From an uncultured Clostridia bacterium (GTDB lineage Bacteria; Bacillota; Clostridia; Oscillospirales; CAG-272), in NCBI GenBank assembly GCA_937884385.1, contig CALGCW010000128.1:1-23322 (forward strand): a stretch of DNA of 23,322 nucleotides, given 5' to 3'. Shown here piece by piece: positions 6,099 to 14,974 of the stretch. Made by a program: the position numbers and the translations under genes. The stretch's first letter is position 1. Every line of letters begins with the position of its first letter. The notes beneath the pieces were generated by a model that was not told the DNA's origin, made no database searches, and saw only the letters and a program-made list of their open reading frames with translations.

Positions 6099-6125
6099 GC
6101 TTGCAAGGGCTAATAAAATACTCCG

Positions 6126-6374
6126 TCAAGGGAGCATTTCGAAAAAATCCTTAATATCCGCGCAGCCGAGAAAAGCGAGAAGCTCGGGAGAAACGAGCTC
6201 GTCCGCACATTCTGCGCAGACCGTCTTACCGTCGTATGAAAACATCGCCTCACCGTCGTACAGCCTCGATTCACAGACCGAGCACTCACCGCACGGATCA
6301 CCGAGCCCTACAATATGCCCATCAAAGCTCGGGCAGCTTGAGGGGCAAACGTATTGACCGCAAACCTTACACAT
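6126..6374 (-). CDS. Small Cys-rich putative zinc-binding protein
   Basis: 82 residues with ten Cys: MCKVCGQYVCPSSCPSF, then CGECSVC (29-34 region) and CAEC (53-56), followed by an acidic helical tail. The paired CxxC units suggest one or two zinc sites, with the first block resembling short rubredoxin-like knuckles. The start at 6374 is chosen because GGAGTG lies 7-12 nt upstream; a longer in-frame ORF to 6518 has no ribosome site and a non-protein-like extension. No family is recognised. It is divergent from the ABC-F gene and flanked by two LexA-like boxes (6087-6098 and 6485-6496). Confidence 0.75.
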   Translation of the reverse strand: MCKVCGQYVCPSSCPSFDGHIVGLGDPCGECSVCESRLYDGEAMFSYDGKTVCAECADELVSPELLAFLGCADIKDFFEMLP

Positions 6375-6484
6375 ATTTATCACTCCTTTGCCATTTGTAC
6401 TTGAAATTTTAATCAAAATGTAGTATAATATTTGAGTTAGAGCAAAAATTACCTGCTCTTGACTCCGCATCGGAGAGAAACGGT

Positions 6485-6496
6485 GAACAAATGTTC
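6485..6496. promoter_or_regulatory. LexA-like (SOS) box between divergent genes
   Basis: GAACAAATGTTC, in context TGAACAAATGTTCT, is the same 12-mer as at 6087-6098. It lies 111 nt before the small Cys-rich gene (minus) and 84 nt before the ABC-F start (plus), so it could control either. Confidence 0.55.
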
Positions 6497-6579
6497 TTTT
6501 TGTTAGATTATATATCATAACTTCCCTTTTGTCAAGGGGTATTTTCGATTTTTTAAAACTTTCAGAAAGGTGTAGTCAA

Positions 6580-8511
6580 ATGCTTGCAATTACAGTAAAC
6601 GAACTCGGCGTCTCCTTTGGCGCGCGCGACATTTTCAAAGAAATAAGCTTTGCTCTTGAGGAGAACGACAAGCTCGGCATCATAGGCACGAACGGTTGCG
6701 GCAAGTCCACGCTTTTCAAGGTCATCCTCGGCGAGCTTGAGCCAAGCAGCGGCAACGTATTTATAGCTAAAAACAAAACCATTGGGATACTTACGCAGGA
6801 CTGCGCCTTCGAGATATCCGATCTTGTTGGAAGAAGTGCGCTTGAGCAAATGTATGCCGCCTTCCCCGAGCTTATCCGTATGGAGGAGAAGCTCTCTGCC
6901 CTGGAAGAAAAAATGGCGCTCTGCACCGATAGTGCCGAGCACATCAAGCTCTCGGACGAATATCACGGGCTCTACACTCGCTTCGAATCCCTTGGCGGCC
7001 TTGATTATAAGAGCCGCTGCGCGGGCATACTGCTCAAAATGGGATTTGATGAGCGCGCGCTCGCCCTTGACGTAGACAAGCTCTCCGGGGGTCAAAGAAC
7101 GAGGCTTGCACTTTCAAAGCAGCTCTGCCGCGAGCCCGACCTGCTCCTTCTCGACGAGCCGACCAACCACCTTGACATTGAGACGGTTCAGGTGCTTGAA
7201 AGCTATATAAAGAATTACAAAAAATGCGTGCTCATCATTAGCCACGACCGTTATTTCCTTGACCAGGTGACAAACAAAACACTTGCGATGGAGTTTGGCG
7301 AGGCAAAGCTCTACAACGGCAACTACACACAGAGTATGAAGCAGCGCGATATTGACCGTGAGATCGCGGAAAAGCACTATATCAATCAGCAACGCGAGAT
7401 CGCACGCCAAGAGGCCTACATAGCGCAGCAACGCGCGTGGAACAGAGAGCGCAACATCATTGCCGCAGAAAGCCGTCAAAAAATGCTTGACAAAATGGTA
7501 AAGCTCGAAAGGCCTAAGGAGGCTCCGAAGCCCGTAAAGATAAAATTCCGCCAGGCAATACCAAGCGGAAACGAGGTCCTTCGCGTAGAAGGGCTTGCAA
7601 AATCCTTTGGAGAAAAAAAGCTGTTTGAGAATATGAGCTTTCTTATCAAAAAGAGTGAGCGCGTTTTCGTCATCGGAAAGAACGGAAGCGGAAAATCCAC
7701 GCTTTTGAAGATGCTTGTGGGCGTGTGTGACCTCACTGCAGGAATAATCGAAGCAGGCTACAACGTTGAGATTGGATATTTCGATCAGCAAAACCAAAAC
7801 CTCACCGAGTCGAATTCCGTGCTCGACGAGCTTTGGAACGCATATCCCGAAAAGCGCGAATTCGAGATAAGAAGCGCGCTTGCCCGTTTTAAATTCAATC
7901 AAGAGGATTGCGAAAAGAACGTCTCGATGCTTTCGGGCGGTGAAAGAGCAAGACTCACACTTGCAAAGCTTATTTTGTCCCCGATGAATTTGCTCATCCT
8001 CGACGAGCCGACAAACCATCTTGATATTATGTCTCGCGAGGCGCTTGAAGCGGCACTTGAAGAGTTTGAGGGCACGATCCTCATCGTCAGCCACGATAGA
8101 TATCTCGTCAATAAGCTCGCAACGAGAATTATTGAGATCGACAACGAAAACACAACTGGCGCGTCCTATATAGATTACCCTGTTTTCACCGTTGGCAATG
8201 CCTTTGCAGAGTTCATAAACCATAAAACGAGCCACACAGTCGCTCCCCCATCACGCGAGGCGGAAAAAGCGCCCACCGCGCAAAAGGAAGACTTTCTCGC
8301 AAGAAAAAAGCAGGCATCCGACGCGCGTAAGGAGCAAAAACGCATCGAGAACCTCAAGCACGAGCAAGAAAAGATCGAAAAGGAGCTTGAACAGATCGAA
8401 GCAGCTCTGTTTGGCGAAGCCTCAACGGACTACAAAAAAGCCGCCGAGCTCACCGCCAGAAAAGACGCCCTCGAAGAACGCCTTATGGAAATTTACGAGG
8501 AGCTGGAATAA
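6580..8511 (+). CDS. ABC-F family ATPase (YdiF/Uup-like)
   Basis: 643 residues with two soluble ATP-binding domains and no membrane segment, the ABC-F layout; such proteins act on ribosomes in translation or antibiotic protection. Domain 1: Walker A GTNGCGKST (36-44), signature LSGGQ (168-172), Walker B LLLLDEPTNHLDI (188-200). Between them is the helical linker rich in R, Q and E (about 240-320). Domain 2: Walker A GKNGSGKST near 366-374, LSGGE near 450, LLILDEPTNHLDI near 470. Residues 580-643 form a C-terminal coiled coil (KRIENLKHEQEKIEKELEQI), as in YdiF and Uup. The start at 6580 has AGAAAGGTG upstream; an upstream in-frame ATG at 6529 lacks a ribosome site. It faces the lipoprotein gene convergently and shares its terminator. 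Confidence 0.95.
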   Translation: MLAITVNELGVSFGARDIFKEISFALEENDKLGIIGTNGCGKSTLFKVILGELEPSSGNVFIAKNKTIGILTQDCAFEISDLVGRSALEQMYAAFPELIRMEEKLSALEEKMALCTDSAEHIKLSDEYHGLYTRFESLGGLDYKSRCAGILLKMGFDERALALDVDKLSGGQRTRLALSKQLCREPDLLLLDEPTNHLDIETVQVLESYIKNYKKCVLIISHDRYFLDQVTNKTLAMEFGEAKLYNGNYTQSMKQRDIDREIAEKHYINQQREIARQEAYIAQQRAWNRERNIIAAESRQKMLDKMVKLERPKEAPKPVKIKFRQAIPSGNEVLRVEGLAKSFGEKKLFENMSFLIKKSERVFVIGKNGSGKSTLLKMLVGVCDLTAGIIEAGYNVEIGYFDQQNQNLTESNSVLDELWNAYPEKREFEIRSALARFKFNQEDCEKNVSMLSGGERARLTLAKLILSPMNLLILDEPTNHLDIMSREALEAALEEFEGTILIVSHDRYLVNKLATRIIEIDNENTTGASYIDYPVFTVGNAFAEFINHKTSHTVAPPSREAEKAPTAQKEDFLARKKQASDARKEQKRIENLKHEQEKIEKELEQIEAALFGEASTDYKKAAELTARKDALEERLMEIYEELE

Positions 8512-8523
8512 AAAATAGTGCAC

Positions 8524-8550
8524 AAAGAGGAGGCAATTGCCCCCTCTTTT
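8524..8550. terminator. Shared convergent terminator
   Basis: AAAGAGGAGGC at 8524-8534 pairs with GCCCCCTCTTT at 8539-8549 (one mismatch) around AATT. T runs on either strand let it serve both the ABC-F gene (plus) and the lipoprotein gene (minus, stop at 8559). Confidence 0.8.
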
Positions 8551-8558
8551 AAATTGCA

Positions 8559-11500
8559 TTATTGATATATATAGCTTTCGTCTGGAAATACTATATAAAA
8601 ATGCGGCATTGATGATCCTGAATACCAATTATCCTCCCAAACGATAGCATTCCATTGCTCCGGCGTTCCTTCAAAATATATATATGAAGGAAGGGTTTTA
8701 TGGGATGAAAATGAATAATCATTAACAATTGCCAGTGAACTAGGCACTTTAATTGACTCTGTCTGCATGCTTGCAGGATATAATATCAATATGGTTTCAT
8801 CCTTTGTATAAAGCACACCGTCAATAGTTGTATAATGATTATTATGCTCACTCACTTCAATCACGGATAAGTATTCGCATCCATAAAAGGCAGTATCGTC
8901 AATGCTAGACACCCCGCTGCCTATATAAATTTTTATGAAAGCACATGATTGAAAAGCCTGCGCGCCAATGGACAGAACGCTATCGGGAATAATTATTTCC
9001 TTTAGACGAATACCGCCGTAAAACGCTAACGCTCCAATTGTTTCAAGCTTATTGTTAAGCTCAATTTTTTCAAGGCTTAGACAATAGTTAAAAGCTTGCT
9101 CCCCAAGGATTTTTACATTGGCACCCATTCTGACAGTTTTCAAGTTTTTGCACCCGGCAAAAGCCCTAGCATCAACGCATTCCACGCTATCTGATATATA
9201 TACGCTTTCCAGCGAATCGGAATTAGCAAACGCTCCCATACCTATAATAGTAACCGGTAATCCGTTATAAGTATCTGGAATAACGAGCTCGGGATCTACC
9301 CAGTTGCCTAAGCCAACAACAGAATAGCTTTGTCCATCCTCATTCAATTCATATTCCAAGAATTGATTGACAGTCGCAATAACTTCCTTAACCTCACGTC
9401 CGCACTCTGTGCAGATTCCTTCTTTAAGTCCGTTTTCCGTCTCTGTTGCTTCTTTTGTAACCGTCCATTCTTCAACGGTATGAACGTGAGAAAGCGTGGG
9501 AATCTCTCTCGTTTCCTTCTCACCGCAAGAGCAGTAACGTTCCTCAAGACCCGTTTCTGTTTCCGTAGGCTTATTTACTGTCATCCAATTGTTGAAAATA
9601 TGCGTGTGATCTCCGCTAACGGTGCCATCTCCATATTGTATTGCATAATTTTCTACGTCACTATCCCAGCCATACTCTTTAGTTATATCATACCATTGCT
9701 TTTGCGTTCCCGCATATCGCACTTCATAAATAGAACTACAGCCGGAGAAAGCCTCGCTTCCTATAATTGAAAGGCTTTCAGGGATTTGTATCTCGCCCAT
9801 TTTATAACAGTTTAAGAACGCCATATATTCAATAACTTTAATTCCTTCCGGCAAAATCAAGCTCTTTATTTGAGTTTGACTAAAGGCATAGCTCTCTATT
9901 ATTTCGACTCCTTCGGGAATGTTTATTGCCTCAACCTTGCAACTCAAAAACGCACCGGTATCTATGCAGGTAATAGTATCAGGCAAATTAATCTTTCTTA
10001 AATTAGAGGCGTGATTGAAAGCAAATTTACTTATTTTGGTTACGCCATTCGGAACTGTAAACTCAGAATTGCTTTTCCCCGAAGGATACGCAACAAGATT
10101 TGTTCCGTCCTTGCTGTACAAAACGGCGTCAAAAGTTTTGAAATACTCATTATCCTCTGAAATTGAAATACTTTGAAGCTCAGGCATATTCCAAAACAAA
10201 TTTGCTAAGCTGTTATTCGCAAGGAACTTAGTATCTTTATGAATTTCAAAGCTTGCTACTTCCTTATTATCAATACCGATCAACATCATATATGGGTTAT
10301 CGTCATTTCCAAGATAAATTCCGTTGTTCCACACATTGTATTGAGATTTAGATATAGAAGGAAATGCATCCTCAGCAATATACCTCAATTGCTCTGAAAG
10401 AATAATACTTTCCAAATTATCGCAGCCTACAAACGCTCTCCGATCTATAAATTGAATGTTATTACCCATTTTTACTGCTTTTAAAGATTCACAAAATTCG
10501 AAGGCACTCGTTCCTATATTAATAACAGTATCGGGAATCGTAACACTTATTATGTCGGAATTTTGAAATGCATAAGGTTCTATCTCCGTCACTATGTATC
10601 CATTATAATATGGAGGTATTACTATATTCTTATCGGTACAGGAGCCAATACCGCAAACTATTCCTCCCTGAATGTCCAATCCCTCGGAGTAGCCAGCATA
10701 ATTGGTAACCAAAACGTTTTCATTACAATTCTGACAAAATATAGTAAGTGTATCTCCTTCAATAGAAACGGTAGTTTTGTGACCCAATGATGTTTCATTA
10801 TAAGCAACAACATCTTCACCGCACATGCACAATATACCCTCTTTGCCTTTAGCAAAGCAAGTTGGCTCTGCCATAACAAATGTTACCTGTTCTTTTGGAT
10901 CATTAGAGACTTCGTGTGCTCGCTGTCTTTCTTCTCTTTCAACCTTATTACATTTTGAGCATACTCGTTGCACTTCTCCGTCAGCATAGCAAAAATAACT
11001 TTTTACAATGCTCCACTTGCCCCACTCGTGCTGGCAATCCTTCCCCCAATCCTTATACTCGGGGTTATCGTGGTTGGCATTGCCATCCCAATCCTCGTGC
11101 TTACCAATCTTATCCCATCCGTTTTGGTTTCCCTTATAATAAAGAGTTATAAGCAGAGGGCAATCAGCAAAGCATTCCTTGCCCATATACGCTAATGATT
11201 CGGGCAAAAGAACGCCAAAAAGCTCCTTGCAATTTTTAAATGCTGTCCTGTCTATAAGATTGACACCTTCGGGAATATTAACAACCTTTAAGGACATACA
11301 ATTCTTAAATGCGCTCGGGCCTATAACTGTCAGAGTATTTGGCAGTAATATGCCGACCAGATCCTTACTGTTTTTTAATGCACTATCGCCTATAATAGTT
11401 ACTCCGTTTGGCACCACTATCAAGGAGTCCGTACAAGTCCCCGCTCCAAGAAGCACGCCGTCTTTGATCTCTAAGCCTTGGGATACAGGATGAGATTCGA

Positions 11501-11711
11501 CAACTTCATCGCAGACAGAGCATACGACAAGGACATCCGTCTCCGTGTAATCAAAAAACCAATTGTCCCAGCTGTGCTCGTGTTCATTTTTTGCTATGTT
11601 GTCTATCACATCCTGAATGTCTCCATCGCCATCCAAATTACAGGATACGATACAGGTAGAAGTAAGCATCAAAATTGCGAGCATCAGGCAAATTAACATT
11701 TTAAATTTCAT
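8559..11711 (-). CDS. BspA-type leucine-rich repeat lipoprotein
   Basis: 1,050 residues. The start at 11711 has AAGGAG upstream and gives a lipoprotein signal: MKFKMLICLMLAILMLTSTC then lipobox IVSC, so it should be lipid-anchored and exposed on the cell surface. Most of the protein is BspA/LRR_5 repeats of about 23 residues (pattern IPDTVINIGTSAFEFCESL, with similar SAFKNCMSL and RAFAGCKNL units). These are interrupted by Trp-rich joints (GTQKQWYDI, GTPEQWNAI) and by Cys-pair modules after His-rich strings (HEHSWDNW...CSVC, CSKC, CMCG, CSCG, CTECG). Such proteins bind host, matrix or other bacterial surfaces in gut and oral bacteria; the ligand here is unknown. Base composition looks more AT-rich than the flanking genes by eye, which may indicate transfer. 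It has its own promoter at 11791-11819. Confidence 0.93.
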   Translation of the reverse strand: MKFKMLICLMLAILMLTSTCIVSCNLDGDGDIQDVIDNIAKNEHEHSWDNWFFDYTETDVLVVCSVCDEVVESHPVSQGLEIKDGVLLGAGTCTDSLIVVPNGVTIIGDSALKNSKDLVGILLPNTLTVIGPSAFKNCMSLKVVNIPEGVNLIDRTAFKNCKELFGVLLPESLAYMGKECFADCPLLITLYYKGNQNGWDKIGKHEDWDGNANHDNPEYKDWGKDCQHEWGKWSIVKSYFCYADGEVQRVCSKCNKVEREERQRAHEVSNDPKEQVTFVMAEPTCFAKGKEGILCMCGEDVVAYNETSLGHKTTVSIEGDTLTIFCQNCNENVLVTNYAGYSEGLDIQGGIVCGIGSCTDKNIVIPPYYNGYIVTEIEPYAFQNSDIISVTIPDTVINIGTSAFEFCESLKAVKMGNNIQFIDRRAFVGCDNLESIILSEQLRYIAEDAFPSISKSQYNVWNNGIYLGNDDNPYMMLIGIDNKEVASFEIHKDTKFLANNSLANLFWNMPELQSISISEDNEYFKTFDAVLYSKDGTNLVAYPSGKSNSEFTVPNGVTKISKFAFNHASNLRKINLPDTITCIDTGAFLSCKVEAINIPEGVEIIESYAFSQTQIKSLILPEGIKVIEYMAFLNCYKMGEIQIPESLSIIGSEAFSGCSSIYEVRYAGTQKQWYDITKEYGWDSDVENYAIQYGDGTVSGDHTHIFNNWMTVNKPTETETGLEERYCSCGEKETREIPTLSHVHTVEEWTVTKEATETENGLKEGICTECGREVKEVIATVNQFLEYELNEDGQSYSVVGLGNWVDPELVIPDTYNGLPVTIIGMGAFANSDSLESVYISDSVECVDARAFAGCKNLKTVRMGANVKILGEQAFNYCLSLEKIELNNKLETIGALAFYGGIRLKEIIIPDSVLSIGAQAFQSCAFIKIYIGSGVSSIDDTAFYGCEYLSVIEVSEHNNHYTTIDGVLYTKDETILILYPASMQTESIKVPSSLAIVNDYSFSSHKTLPSYIYFEGTPEQWNAIVWEDNWYSGSSMPHFYIVFPDESYIYQ

Positions 11712-11790
11712 AGTTTTTCTCCTTAATGATAGAAATAAACAGTGCTTTAATGAAACAAAAGTCAAGCATTTTCATATGTGTCGTAGGTTC

Positions 11791-11819
11791 ATTCTATCAC
11801 AATTATTACTATTTTGCAA
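11791..11819 (-). promoter_or_regulatory. Promoter of the BspA-type lipoprotein
   Basis: On the minus strand TTGCAA (11814-11819), a 17-nt gap, then TAGAAT (11791-11796), 79 nt before the ATG. Confidence 0.6.
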
Positions 11820-11855
11820 CTCTTTTTAAGAAAATCGGATTTTTATATAAATACA

Positions 11856-11887
11856 AAACCCGCAGAATGACAACACTCTGCGGGTTT
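11856..11887 (-). terminator. Terminator after the CofE-like gene
   Basis: AAACCCGCAGA at 11856-11866 pairs with TCTGCGGGTTT at 11877-11887. Minus-strand transcripts leave through TTTTGTATTTATAT. It begins 6 nt after the CofE-like stop codon. Confidence 0.88.
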
Positions 11888-11893
11888 GTTACT

Positions 11894-13087
11894 TTATTCC
11901 GTCGTATAGTTATCAAAATAGCCCTGGATCCAGACGACGGGTGTTCCCTTGTCGCCCGATCCCGAGGTAAGGTCGCAGAGCGAACCGATAAGGTCCGTAA
12001 GCTGACGGGGTGTCGTTCCCTCGCTCGCCATCTTGCCCACAAGGTTATCGTCCTTTTCTACTATGCGTGCCTTGATCGCGTTCTTGAGTGCTTCACCTGA
12101 AAGATCTGCAAAATCATTATCCGCAAGATATTTAAGCTTAAGCTCGTTGGGCGTTCCCTCAAGACCCGAGGTGTATGCAGGCGCAACAACGGGGTCTGCA
12201 AGCTCCCAGATCTTGCCCACGGGGTCCTTGAACGCGCCGTCGCCGTATACCATGACCTCAACTTTCTTACCCGTAGCTTCAAAGAGTCTCTTTTGAATGT
12301 CCTCAACGACTGCCTGACAGTCTCTCGGGAAAAGCTTTACCTGCTCGTCGGTCGCCTTGTTAGATCCAAGAAGTCCGTAGTGCTCGTTATATCCGCTTCC
12401 GTTAACACTTGTCGAGAGGATGTCGTCAAGTCCATAGACCTTCTCTGCTCCCGCAGCCTTAAGAAGTCTCTTGCTTCTGTGTCTCGAGTGAATATCACAG
12501 GTAAGCACGTTCTTTGTATAGGAAAGCACAGCACGGGGATCGTTTGCAAAGATTATCTCACAATCCGCGCCCTCTGCACGAATAAGCGTTTCATAAAATT
12601 CAACGTAGTCAACGCCCGTAAATCTATGCTTTTCGTAGCCGAAAAGCTCTCTGTATTTTTCAAGTGTAAGCACGTCGCTGTAGGGGTTTACGCCCATTTC
12701 ATCGACTTTGTCAAGGGATACGAGATGATTTCCAACCTCGTCAGAGGGATAAGAAAGCATAAGCACGATTTTTTTTGCACCTCTTGCAATACCCGTAAGG
12801 CAAACGGAAAATCTGTTTCTGCTCAGGATGGGAAGGATAACAGCAACCGTCTCGCCGCCGAATTTTGCTCTGATATCGTCGGCAATATCGTTAACAGAGG
12901 CATAGTTGCCCTGCGCACGTGCCACGATAGCCTCCGTCATAGCGACAACGTCGCGATCACGGATCTCTATGTTCTCTTCTCTTGAAGCCTCAAGAATACA
13001 ATTTGTGACTATTTCGGCAATATTATCGCCGTTTCTGATTATGGGCGCTCTTACGCCTCTTGAAACTGTACCAATAGTACGACTCAT
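11894..13087 (-). CDS. CofE-like F420-0:gamma-glutamyl ligase family protein
   Basis: 397 residues, cytosolic. It opens GTVSRGVRAPIIRNGDN and contains AIVARAQGNYAS, VILPILSRNRFSVCL, YPSDEVGNHLVS, GLLGSNKAT, VMVYGDGAFKDPVGKIWELADP, and SLCDLTSGSGDKGTP near the end. By recall this is the Clostridia branch annotated as F420-0:gamma-glutamyl ligase (CofE superfamily), which joins glutamate to the F420 precursor in methanogens and actinobacteria. No other F420 gene is seen here and most gut Clostridia are not known to make F420, so the true substrate is open. GGAG at about 13097-13100 supports the start. It has its own promoter (13124-13152) and terminator, and follows the carboxypeptidase-like gene by 102 nt. 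Confidence 0.85.
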   Translation of the reverse strand: MSRTIGTVSRGVRAPIIRNGDNIAEIVTNCILEASREENIEIRDRDVVAMTEAIVARAQGNYASVNDIADDIRAKFGGETVAVILPILSRNRFSVCLTGIARGAKKIVLMLSYPSDEVGNHLVSLDKVDEMGVNPYSDVLTLEKYRELFGYEKHRFTGVDYVEFYETLIRAEGADCEIIFANDPRAVLSYTKNVLTCDIHSRHRSKRLLKAAGAEKVYGLDDILSTSVNGSGYNEHYGLLGSNKATDEQVKLFPRDCQAVVEDIQKRLFEATGKKVEVMVYGDGAFKDPVGKIWELADPVVAPAYTSGLEGTPNELKLKYLADNDFADLSGEALKNAIKARIVEKDDNLVGKMASEGTTPRQLTDLIGSLCDLTSGSGDKGTPVVWIQGYFDNYTTE

Positions 13088-13123
13088 AAATTTATCTCCT
13101 TTAAATTTAGGATTAACAGAAAA

Positions 13124-13152
13124 AGTATATCACTATTTTTGTGCGTTGTAAA
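13124..13152 (-). promoter_or_regulatory. Promoter of the CofE-like gene
   Basis: On the minus strand TTTACA (13147-13152), a 17-nt gap, then TATACT (13124-13129), 36 nt before the ATG. Confidence 0.65.
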
Positions 13153-13189
13153 GTTGTTTTTACTAAAAAAATAAAAAAATTATATAAAA

Positions 13190-14332
13190 TCAAGGTTCAT
13201 AGGCATCGAATATCTCTTCTATATCAAGAATAGTATTCTTGTTTGGGGGATATTCATCAGCCCTGTCCGCCTTCGCGGTGACAAGCACAAAAAACTCTCC
13301 CGTTTCGTTATTCTGAATGTAAGATACAAGGCAATAGCCCGCTTTCGTTTCAAGCCCACTCTTCGCCGCAAGAAGAGTATATTTCGAACCAAGCACATGT
13401 TCGGGATCGGTGCCCATATTGGTAAGAGTTTTTGAAAGCGTTGAATTGTAGTAGGTAAGCTCCAGATAGTCAAGTCTGTATGAAAGACCGCCGAAAAGCT
13501 CCCTGCAAAGCGGATTTTCCATCGCATAGGTCATAAGCGCGGCAATATCGCGGCAAGTAGTCGTATTATTTTCGCTATCCATTCCGATAGCGCCTCCAAA
13601 ATGCGAATTAGTCATTCCTATCTCTTGCGCCTTTACATTCATAAGATAAGCGAACTCGCTTTCGGTCAAGGCGAAATAGTCGAGCAGGCACACGACCGCA
13701 TCCGCACCCGACATATATGAAATGCCATATAGCATATCGCGAACGGTCACCGTTTTCCCAATATAGCTTTTCAGCCACGCAACGGATGCATCATCCGGTA
13801 CTACAGAAAGCACCTCTTCCGTGATAACGTATCCATCGCTAATATCCTCAATAAAATCAAGAGCCGTCACAATGGTAAGCACCTTCGTCATTGACGCGGG
13901 GTAAATAAGCTCGTCCGCATATTTGTGCGCCACGGTGGTAAGATCGGTCGCATTAACAAGTATCGCATAGCCCGAATCCACGTCAAGCTGGTACATTCCC
14001 TTTCCGCCCTCCGCGGACACAAACTGCGTCCTGTCCGTTTTAGTTGCGTAAGGATAGGTCTTGTTTGGGTCAACGGGCTTCTCTATCGGTGTCAGCGTCG
14101 TCGTTCCGGTGCTGCCCTGTGTTGTGGTCGCCCCCGGTAAGATAACGGGCAGGCTATCCTCACTGAAGAGAGCAAATACGGTGCAGGTGAGCATTGCAAG
14201 GACCAATATCGCCGCAACAAGAGCAATGGAAGAATTTCTCTCCCCTCTCTCGTATGCGTTGCTGACGTGTCGGTTGGCGCTTTTGTCCGCGCTCGTCTCA
14301 AGCTCGCCGCTATTGAAATTTTTCAGATCCAT
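13190..14332 (-). CDS. D-alanyl-D-alanine carboxypeptidase-like protein, membrane-anchored
   Basis: 380 residues of the serine-type (S11) penicillin-binding family that trims peptidoglycan side chains outside the membrane. Residues 1-34 are cytoplasmic, 35-57 a TM anchor (SSIALVAAILVLAMLTCTVF), 60-95 a Thr/Pro-rich linker, then the catalytic domain. Motif 1 is S147-M-T-K150 (YPASMTKVLT). Motif 2, normally SGN, reads S208-G-A210 (MSGADAVV), lacking the usual Asn. Motif 3 is K324-S-G326 (AAKSGLETKAGYC). GGAG precedes the ATG. The gene follows the uracil-DNA glycosylase gene by 25 nt and is probably co-transcribed with it. The missing Asn may lower or alter activity; related Clostridia proteins may share it. 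Confidence 0.88.
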   Translation of the reverse strand: MDLKNFNSGELETSADKSANRHVSNAYERGERNSSIALVAAILVLAMLTCTVFALFSEDSLPVILPGATTTQGSTGTTTLTPIEKPVDPNKTYPYATKTDRTQFVSAEGGKGMYQLDVDSGYAILVNATDLTTVAHKYADELIYPASMTKVLTIVTALDFIEDISDGYVITEEVLSVVPDDASVAWLKSYIGKTVTVRDMLYGISYMSGADAVVCLLDYFALTESEFAYLMNVKAQEIGMTNSHFGGAIGMDSENNTTTCRDIAALMTYAMENPLCRELFGGLSYRLDYLELTYYNSTLSKTLTNMGTDPEHVLGSKYTLLAAKSGLETKAGYCLVSYIQNNETGEFFVLVTAKADRADEYPPNKNTILDIEEIFDAYEP

Positions 14333-14357
14333 CTATTTCTCCAAATTAGTTATTTTC

Positions 14358-14912
14358 TTATCTAAGCTCATCAAGCTTTGCTTTTATGGACTTCATATCC
14401 TCAAGCATCTCTTCCTTTTTGCGCGGGTCACGCAAAAGGAGCGCAGGATGATACACGGCTGTCATAAGGAAATCTCCTTTTTTTACCCACGTACCGTGTT
14501 CCTTTGTAATGCGATAGTTGGGGTCGATAAGATGTTGCGCGGATATTCTGCCAAGACAAACTATCATCTTTGGACGAATAAGGCGCACCTGCTCACGCAG
14601 ATATCCCATACAAGCATCCTCTTCGTCAGGCTTCGGATCGCGATTTTTCGGCGGACGGCACTTGAGGATATTGGCAATATAAACTTCCTCGCGTGAAATG
14701 TCTACCGCGAACAAAAACTTGTCAAGAAGCTGACCTGCTCTTCCAACGAAGGGAGTTCCCGAAAGGTCCTCGCGCTCGCCGGGAGCCTCTCCAACGAAGA
14801 GAATATCCGCTTCTCTGTTTCCAACGCCGAAAACGCAATTCGTTCTTGTTTTATGTAGTTCACATCCCTTACATGACGCGCATTCATCGTATAATTCTTC
14901 CCAAGTCCTCAT
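14358..14912 (-). CDS. Type 4 uracil-DNA glycosylase (Fe-S)
   Basis: 184 residues. It removes uracil from DNA to start base-excision repair. Family-4 marks are present: the Fe-S cysteines C14 and C17 (CASCKGC), C85 (ILKCRPPKNRDP) and C101 (DACMGYL); the active-site segment GEAPGEREDLSGTPFVGRAG (41-60); and the C-terminal motif VYHPALLLRD with H155-P156. Length is normal for the family. The start at 14912 is chosen because GGGGAGGAG lies about 7 nt upstream; a longer frame would start at a TTG at 14930 inside that ribosome site. A promoter lies at 14975-15003. The next gene, the carboxypeptidase-like protein, starts 25 nt after the stop. Confidence 0.95.
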   Translation of the reverse strand: MRTWEELYDECASCKGCELHKTRTNCVFGVGNREADILFVGEAPGEREDLSGTPFVGRAGQLLDKFLFAVDISREEVYIANILKCRPPKNRDPKPDEEDACMGYLREQVRLIRPKMIVCLGRISAQHLIDPNYRITKEHGTWVKKGDFLMTAVYHPALLLRDPRKKEEMLEDMKSIKAKLDELR

Positions 14913-14974
14913 ATTTCGACTCCTCCCCAAGCAAAGAATCTCACACCGTTTTCAAAAACGGCACATACATCGAT

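Noticed and set aside
6375..6518. N-terminal extension of the small Cys-rich protein
   Set aside because: The extension has no ribosome site and overlaps the regulatory region; ATG 6374 has a clear GGAGTG.
7114..8235. 373-residue minus-strand ORF
   Set aside because: It is antisense to the ABC-F gene and has no ribosome site or family resemblance.
12293..12985. 230-residue plus-strand ORF
   Set aside because: It is antisense to the CofE-like gene and has no supporting signals.
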